Origin: an uncultured Bacilli bacterium
GTDB taxonomy: Bacteria; Bacillota_I; Bacilli_A; RF39; UBA660
Assembly: GCA_947856335.1 (NCBI GenBank)
Contig: CANUCD010000033.1
Span: 1-9,705 of the forward strand
Length of the DNA: 9,705 nt
Reading direction: 5' to 3'
The stretch's first letter is position 1. Each line of letters begins with the position of its first letter. Below, piece after piece: positions 6,139 through 9,705 of the stretch. A program made the translations under genes and the position numbers. Under the pieces are notes generated by a model. The model did not search any database, was not told where the DNA came from, and saw only the letters and a list, made by a program, of their open reading frames with translations.

Positions 6139-6732
6139 ATGACTAAGAAAAAAGAAAAAAATTTATTAGAAAAACTAAACTTGAATTTTAACAAAATGTT
6201 AATAGGAAGCATTATATTAAATGTTTTGTTCTTAATATTTGGTTTCATTTTATACATGAATCCAAGAACAAGTCTAGAGGCATTAGGAGTTTTTCTAGGT
6301 ATTTATCTTGTAATATTTGGTATATTTAGTATAGTAGAATATTTATCTAAAGAAGTAAAACCATTATATGGATTAAATCTTATTTGGGGAATAATTGCTA
6401 TTATAATTGGTCTATTTGCCATTATAAACCCTCTAAAACTAAGTACTATTCTAACTCTAGCACTAGGCATTTACTTAATTGTTTTAGCAATAAGTAAAAC
6501 AATTGAAGCATTTAAGCTTAAGAAATTAAAATATGATGGATGGCTTCTTATGCTAGTAATAGCAATTATACTTTTAGTATTTAGCATATTTATTATTATT
6601 AACCCAATTATATCTGCTATGGAAATAACAGAAGTTGCAGGAATATTTATTATCTTAGCAAGTATTCTTGAAATATGTAATGCTATCATGCTTTATACAA
6701 AAGCAAAAGACATATTAAAATTATTAAAGTAG
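6139..6732 (+). CDS. DUF308/HdeD-like six-helix membrane protein
   Basis: A 197-residue integral membrane protein with a short Lys-rich N-terminus and about six hydrophobic helices. It contains three copies of the DUF308 repeat: a helix, an N-P turn followed by a Ser (MNPRTS at 40-45, INPLKLS at 96-102, INPIIS at 154-159), then a second glycine-rich helix; the first two copies continue as LGxYL. This is the HdeD family, named for an Escherichia coli acid-resistance membrane protein; the biochemical role is unknown, and nothing here shows an acid-stress function. The start is set by AGGAGG 7 bases upstream, and a strong terminator overlaps the stop, so it is a single-gene unit. It neighbours the heat-shock gene but does not share its CIRCE-controlled promoter. 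Confidence 0.8.
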   Translation: MTKKKEKNLLEKLNLNFNKMLIGSIILNVLFLIFGFILYMNPRTSLEALGVFLGIYLVIFGIFSIVEYLSKEVKPLYGLNLIWGIIAIIIGLFAIINPLKLSTILTLALGIYLIVLAISKTIEAFKLKKLKYDGWLLMLVIAIILLVFSIFIIINPIISAMEITEVAGIFIILASILEICNAIMLYTKAKDILKLLK

Positions 6733-6749
6733 AGAAATCTACTTTTTTT
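6726..6749 (+). terminator. Intrinsic terminator overlapping the DUF308 stop codon
   Basis: An 8-bp perfect stem (AAAGTAGA 6726-6733 with TCTACTTT 6738-6745) has a GAAA tetraloop and a T tract at 6743-6749. The TAG stop (6730-6732) lies within the left arm. Confidence 0.85.
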
Positions 6750-6785
6750 GTATAATTTACAAACTTTTACATATAATAAAAATAG

Positions 6786-6812
6786 TTAGCACTTACACTT
6801 GACAAGTGCTAA
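6786..6812. promoter_or_regulatory. CIRCE element, HrcA repressor operator
   Basis: TTAGCACTT (6786-6794), nine bases, then AAGTGCTAA (6804-6812): a perfect 9-9-9 inverted repeat differing from the canonical CIRCE (TTAGCACTC-N9-GAGTGCTAA) only at the paired innermost position. It covers the -35 region of the hsp20 promoter, where HrcA is known to repress. hrcA itself is not in the window. Confidence 0.93.
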
Positions 6813-6827
6813 TAATTGTGATAATAT
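6799..6827 (+). promoter_or_regulatory. hsp20 promoter embedded in the CIRCE operator
   Basis: A perfect TTGACA (6799-6804) lies in the CIRCE spacer and right arm, followed by a 17-base spacer and TAATAT (6822-6827) preceded by TGa. The start near 6834 is about 20 bases before the ATG. A second TATAAT at 6772-6777 has a weaker -35 (TTGTAT, 6748-6753); it would place CIRCE in the leader, the other known arrangement, but is less likely. Confidence 0.7.
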
Positions 6828-6853
6828 TATAATTGTGAAAGGAAGATGGTAAT

Positions 6854-7237
6854 ATGTTACCAAGAAAAATGTTTTTAGATGATATGTTCGATAGTTTTTT
6901 AGATAGTGAGACACCAAAAATGAAATGTGATATCTACGAATTAGATAATAACTACAATTTAGAACTTGATATGCCAGGTTTTACGAAAGATGATATTAAA
7001 ATTGAGTTTAATAAAGGTACTTTAACAATTAGTGCTGATAAAAAGGTAGAAAACGAAGAAAAAGAAGATAAAAAATATATCAGACGTGAAAGATTTTATG
7101 GCAAAGTATCACGTTCATTCTATTTAGGTGACATCGAAGAAGAAAATATCAAAGCTGAATTCAAAGATGGTACCTTAAAAGTTACTGCTCCTAAAAAAGA
7201 TGAAAACATATCTAAAAAAGTAATAAATATTGATTAA
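6854..7237 (+). CDS. hsp20: Small heat shock protein, Hsp20/alpha-crystallin family
   Basis: A 127-residue ATP-independent holdase chaperone that binds unfolding proteins in the cytoplasm. A short N-terminal arm (1-23, MFLDDMFDSFLD) precedes the alpha-crystallin domain (about 24-115), with LELDMPGFTKDDIKIEF, GTLTISA and the signature AEFKDGTLKVTAPK (101-114, the A-x3-[ND]-G-x-L motif). The C-terminal tail has an I-N-I (I-x-I) motif used for oligomer contacts. It is somewhat short for the family (often about 140-160) because the N-terminal arm is reduced. The start is preceded by AAAGGA at 10 bases. CIRCE predicts HrcA repression at normal temperature and induction by heat or unfolded protein. 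A UUCG-capped terminator follows, so it is a single-gene unit. Confidence 0.95.
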   Translation: MLPRKMFLDDMFDSFLDSETPKMKCDIYELDNNYNLELDMPGFTKDDIKIEFNKGTLTISADKKVENEEKEDKKYIRRERFYGKVSRSFYLGDIEEENIKAEFKDGTLKVTAPKKDENISKKVINID

Positions 7238-7256
7238 GCACTTCGGTGCTTTTTTT
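7236..7256 (+). terminator. UUCG-capped intrinsic terminator of hsp20
   Basis: AAGCAC (7236-7241), a TTCG tetraloop, GTGCTT (7246-7251), then T to 7256. The C(UUCG)G loop is the classic extra-stable hairpin cap. It begins on the last two bases of the stop codon and ends one base before the stop of the convergent glycosyltransferase gene; the minus strand lacks a good T tract here. Confidence 0.9.
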
Positions 7257-7257
7257 A

Positions 7258-8280
7258 TTATCTTTTTAAAGATAAAATCATTTCATCTAAATGTTGTTTA
7301 GTTGTATTTTCATCTAAATTTAAAGACGGAAATTCTTTTATAAATCCTACAGTTTGAAAATCAATTCTCATAGAAAGTAAATCTTGGTCTAATTGATAAA
7401 TAGAAGTATATTTTATTTTAGCTAAATGATATAAATGATAAGCAATTTCTCTTTTTAAAGCATTATCTATCTTCCAATCTAATACTTCTCTAATACGATA
7501 TAATATTACTAAAACTTGTAAAAGTAATATATCATCTTTAAAGTTATTGTATTTTCCTCTATTATCAGTAACACTTTTTATATCATCAGCAACCAAAAAA
7601 GCATCCATTAGTTTTTTATTTGGTCTTAGTCCACTAGCAGAAATTCCCTTATCATCATGTTTGCGATAATAATAATCAGGATTATGGAATAAAAGGATAG
7701 ATTTTGCACTAAATAAGTGAGCATAACTAAAAGCATAATCTTCCCACATTGTATCAACAAGAAAAGTATCATCCCCTAAAAATTCTCTTTTAAATAGTTT
7801 ATTTCCACAGGATGGAGATTCACTAATAAGTTCTAAATCATGACCTAAAGGGTTAATAAGCGTTCCACTTCTTCGATAACTATTAAAATAATTATGATAA
7901 AAAGCACTTTCTTTTACAAAAACAAGTCCACTACAAACAATATCAGGAAAATCATAAAAAGTAGCTCCCAAATACATATCTTGAAACATTTGCGGATGAA
8001 TAAAATCATCACTATCTAAAAAACTAATATATTCTCCTTGAGCTAAAAGAAGTCCCTTATTTCTTGTTGCCCCAACTCCCATATTAGAAGTATTATGATA
8101 AACATGAATCTTTTTAGGATATTTTTCTTCCCATTTTTGTAAAATGCTTAAACTATTATCTGTTGATGCATCATCAATTGCAATTACTTCAAAATTTTTA
8201 TATGTCTGTCCTAATAATGAGCGAAATAAATCATCTATATAAGCTTCACTATTATAAACAGGAACAATAACGCTAATCAT
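7258..8280 (-). CDS. Glycosyltransferase family 2
   Basis: A 340-residue GT-A-fold enzyme that transfers a sugar from a nucleotide-sugar donor, probably onto an envelope polysaccharide or lipid carrier. ISVIVPVYNSEAYID (2-16) is the family N-terminus; AIDDASTDNS holds the nucleotide-binding Asp36-Asp37; FLDSDD (88-92... Asp89-x-Asp91) is the metal-binding DXD-type motif; CGNKLFKREF (158-167) and WED (179-181) are the usual acceptor-side and catalytic-base region. The last 120 residues are helical and give no clue to the acceptor. There are no membrane helices. A longer reading from an in-frame TTG at 8283 is possible, but the ATG at 8280 sits 7 bases from AGGGGG on the minus strand and is the better start. 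It is convergent with hsp20 and divergent from the PH-domain gene, so transcribed alone. Donor and acceptor cannot be assigned. Confidence 0.9.
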   Translation of the reverse strand: MISVIVPVYNSEAYIDDLFRSLLGQTYKNFEVIAIDDASTDNSLSILQKWEEKYPKKIHVYHNTSNMGVGATRNKGLLLAQGEYISFLDSDDFIHPQMFQDMYLGATFYDFPDIVCSGLVFVKESAFYHNYFNSYRRSGTLINPLGHDLELISESPSCGNKLFKREFLGDDTFLVDTMWEDYAFSYAHLFSAKSILLFHNPDYYYRKHDDKGISASGLRPNKKLMDAFLVADDIKSVTDNRGKYNNFKDDILLLQVLVILYRIREVLDWKIDNALKREIAYHLYHLAKIKYTSIYQLDQDLLSMRIDFQTVGFIKEFPSLNLDENTTKQHLDEMILSLKR

Positions 8281-8305
8281 CAAAATACCCCCTTAAATTT
8301 CTCCT

Positions 8306-8334
8306 ATCATAGCACAAAACCATTAAAAATGCAA
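8306..8334 (-). promoter_or_regulatory. Extended -10 promoter for the glycosyltransferase gene
   Basis: On the minus strand, TATGAT (8311-8306) is preceded by TGc, with a weak TTGCAT -35 (8334-8329) at 17 bases. The start near 8299 leaves about 19 bases to the ATG, with ribosome binding site AAGGGGGT. Confidence 0.5.
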
Positions 8335-8352
8335 ACTTACCCCATAAAAAAC

Positions 8353-8381
8353 TTGTCAAGCATTCCAATTTATTATAAAAT
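8353..8381 (+). promoter_or_regulatory. Promoter for the PH-domain gene and downstream gene
   Basis: TTGTCA (8353-8358), a 17-base spacer and TAAAAT (8376-8381). The start near 8388 leaves about 12 bases to the ATG at 8400. An alternative -10, TATAAA (8374-8379), would have a 15-base spacer. Confidence 0.5.
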
Positions 8382-8399
8382 AAAAGTGTGGTGATAAAA

Positions 8400-8837
8400 A
8401 TGGGACAAGTCTATGATTTAGTTAGATTATACAAAAAGAAATTTCCAGGAGGAGTAACTTGGTGGCGTCTAAAAAAACATAGTGCTGTAATAGAAGAACA
8501 TCTAAATCCAGGTGAGACAGTTCGCTATGCTTTTGCTGGTCAAAAAAACGATAAATGGTATGATGTAACTTCTACAGCCGTAATCGCTGTTACTAATAAG
8601 CGTATTTTAATTGGTCAAAAAAGAGTAGTATGGGGTTATTTTTTAAGTAGTATTACTCCCGATCTTTATAATGATATGCAAGTTTACTCAGGTCTAATCT
8701 GGGGAAAGATAACAATTGATACCGTTAAAGAAGTTGTTGTAATTACTAATTTAGCTAAAGACTCTCTAAGAGAAATAGAAACAGAAATATCAGAATTTAT
8801 GATGGAAGAAAAGAAAAAATATGGTCAATTAAATTAG
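8400..8837 (+). CDS. Bacterial PH-domain protein
   Basis: A 145-residue soluble protein. The central part resembles bacterial pleckstrin-homology-like (bPH) domains: HLNPGETVRYAFAG (34-47), then AVIAVTNKRILIGQK (60-74), the recognisable 'T-x-x-R-[IL]-[LI]' strand pair, then IDTVKEVVVI (106-115), ending in a charged helix (118-141). bPH proteins lack a single function; many are membrane-associated or envelope-stress proteins. I see no membrane helix or export signal. The start is the ATG at 8400, with GGTGAT (8390-8395) just upstream; a longer reading from GTG at 8388 would place that ribosome binding site inside the gene. Only 10 bases separate it from the next gene, so the two are very likely co-transcribed and may work together at the membrane. 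Confidence 0.75.
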   Translation: MGQVYDLVRLYKKKFPGGVTWWRLKKHSAVIEEHLNPGETVRYAFAGQKNDKWYDVTSTAVIAVTNKRILIGQKRVVWGYFLSSITPDLYNDMQVYSGLIWGKITIDTVKEVVVITNLAKDSLREIETEISEFMMEEKKKYGQLN

Positions 8838-8847
8838 CAGGTGACTT

Positions 8848-9705
8848 ATGAAAAGATTAAAAATATTTCAATTCACTTTAATTGTTTTATTCTTAATTTT
8901 TATTTTTTTCTTTTTAAGAGCAGTCAATTATGAAAAAGAATACACTATAGATGAAGTGTTGATTAACGAATCTTTTAATAAAGAAAATAAAAGTTATTAT
9001 TTTACCCTTACATATCAAGATATAACTATAGATTATTTAGTAGAATCAAAATATAAACATAATCGTAAATTTATTAAAGAAATAGATATTGTCGAAGATG
9101 AAGATAATTTTTGTCTTATTCCAAAAGGGGATGTACTTACATTTATTCCTCTTTGTTATGAAAATGGCGAAATAATTTATTATAAAAAGACAAAAGAAAG
9201 TTTAAAATCTCTTCTTCCACAAAAGTATTTAGACGAAAAAAAAGAACTAGAAGATACTTTTAAAGATATAAAAATTTATAATCGTAATTATACTTATTTC
9301 TTATGGAATTATAATGGTTTTTATTATATAAATGAAGATAGAGAAGAAGTAGTAGAGTTATTTGATAAAGAAAAATATAATGTCCCACTTATTACTTATA
9401 CAAAAGATTATTTACTAATCGCTGATTATAACGAAGAATATACTTTCAACAAATTTATTCGGTTATCTTTTAAAGATGGTAAAAAAGAAGAACTAGAATT
9501 AGAGCAACCTCTATATTTTGATTGTTATTTCCCAGGTTATCAAAAAAATATATTATATATTGTTGATAATAAAGAAGAAGTAATGATGAAATTAAATGTT
9601 AAAAATGGTAAACTTGAGAAAATAAAACCTCAACTGCTTGTAGATGGTAAATGGATAGATACTTCTATTAAAACTCTTATAAGTCAAAATAAAACATTTA
9701 CAAAT
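8848..9705 (+). CDS. Membrane-anchored protein of unknown function (3' end outside window)
   Basis: An open frame of 286 codons starts at an ATG with AGGTGA just upstream and runs off the window without a stop. Residues 1-25 are a Lys/Arg-led, strongly hydrophobic segment (ending in FFFLRAV) that would act as a signal anchor, leaving the remainder outside the cell. The rest is rich in Tyr, Lys and Glu with alternating short strands; pieces such as YFLWNYNGFYYINEDRE, LLIADYNEEY, FIRLSFKDGKKEELEL and ILYIVDNKEE look like repeated four-stranded blades of a beta-propeller, though I cannot confirm this by eye. Two cysteines (about 89 and 103) could form a disulfide. I do not recognise the family. 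It follows the PH-domain gene after 10 bases with no terminator or promoter between, so it is probably the second gene of that operon. Confidence 0.7.
   Translation, partial: MKRLKIFQFTLIVLFLIFIFFFLRAVNYEKEYTIDEVLINESFNKENKSYYFTLTYQDITIDYLVESKYKHNRKFIKEIDIVEDEDNFCLIPKGDVLTFIPLCYENGEIIYYKKTKESLKSLLPQKYLDEKKELEDTFKDIKIYNRNYTYFLWNYNGFYYINEDREEVVELFDKEKYNVPLITYTKDYLLIADYNEEYTFNKFIRLSFKDGKKEELELEQPLYFDCYFPGYQKNILYIVDNKEEVMMKLNVKNGKLEKIKPQLLVDGKWIDTSIKTLISQNKTFTN

Noticed and set aside
7236..7256. The hsp20 hairpin as a bidirectional terminator also serving the glycosyltransferase gene.
   Set aside because: On the minus strand the stem is followed by AATCAATATT rather than a T tract, so it would terminate poorly.
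1..9705. UGA recoded as Trp, as in mycoplasmas, suggested by AT richness and the absence of TGA stops among the nine visible genes.
   Set aside because: All Trp codons are TGG in full-length, intact families; a recoded genome would show TGA inside these genes.

Overview
The window is AT-rich DNA from a low-GC Gram-positive bacterium, most likely a gut-type member of the Bacilli/Erysipelotrichia/RF39 ('Mycoplasmatota'-like) assemblage. This rests on base composition, strong AGGAGG or GGTGAT ribosome binding sites, a CIRCE heat-shock operator, a SipW-type signal peptidase with a TasA/camelysin-like substrate, and a FemABX-type peptidoglycan branching enzyme, which implies a cell wall. All Trp codons in the genes are TGG and no gene is broken by TGA, so the standard bacterial code applies. 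The species is an inference only.

Layout. 1-669: 3' part of an Rpn/PD-(D/E)XK 'putative transposase' gene ending in an intrinsic terminator. 757-4790: a three-gene surface module, each gene with its own promoter: a TasA/camelysin-like secreted protein with a SipW-cognate signal peptide (757-1332); an 826-residue membrane-anchored protein with about 40 twelve-residue calcium-binding-type repeats, a cadherin-like beta-sandwich and a second TasA-like domain at the C-terminus (1423-3903); and an ER/SipW-type signal peptidase with Ser/His/Asp catalytic residues (4011-4790). 4787-6028 (minus): a FemABX aminoacyltransferase, convergent with the peptidase; their stop codons overlap and they share a terminator. 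6139-6732: a DUF308/HdeD-like membrane protein, divergent from the FemABX gene. 6854-7237: a small heat shock protein under a CIRCE-controlled promoter. 7258-8280 (minus): a family 2 glycosyltransferase. 8400-8837 and 8848-9705+: a bacterial PH-domain protein and a membrane-anchored protein of unknown function cut by the window end, probably one operon.

The most interesting region is 757-4790. The sequence supports a model, still an inference, in which the peptidase processes the TasA-like protein so that it can assemble outside the cell, while the large protein holds a related TasA-like domain at the tip of a long, acidic, cysteine-stapled stalk anchored in the membrane, acting as a tether or nucleator for the fibre. 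The FemABX enzyme and glycosyltransferase nearby fit a cell-envelope neighbourhood.

Regulatory layout is compact. Every promoter I can place puts the transcription start about 12-20 bases before the start codon, and every convincing terminator overlaps a stop codon. No stretch over 300 bases lacks a gene. I saw no rRNA, tRNA, CRISPR array, insertion sequence ends or riboswitch.
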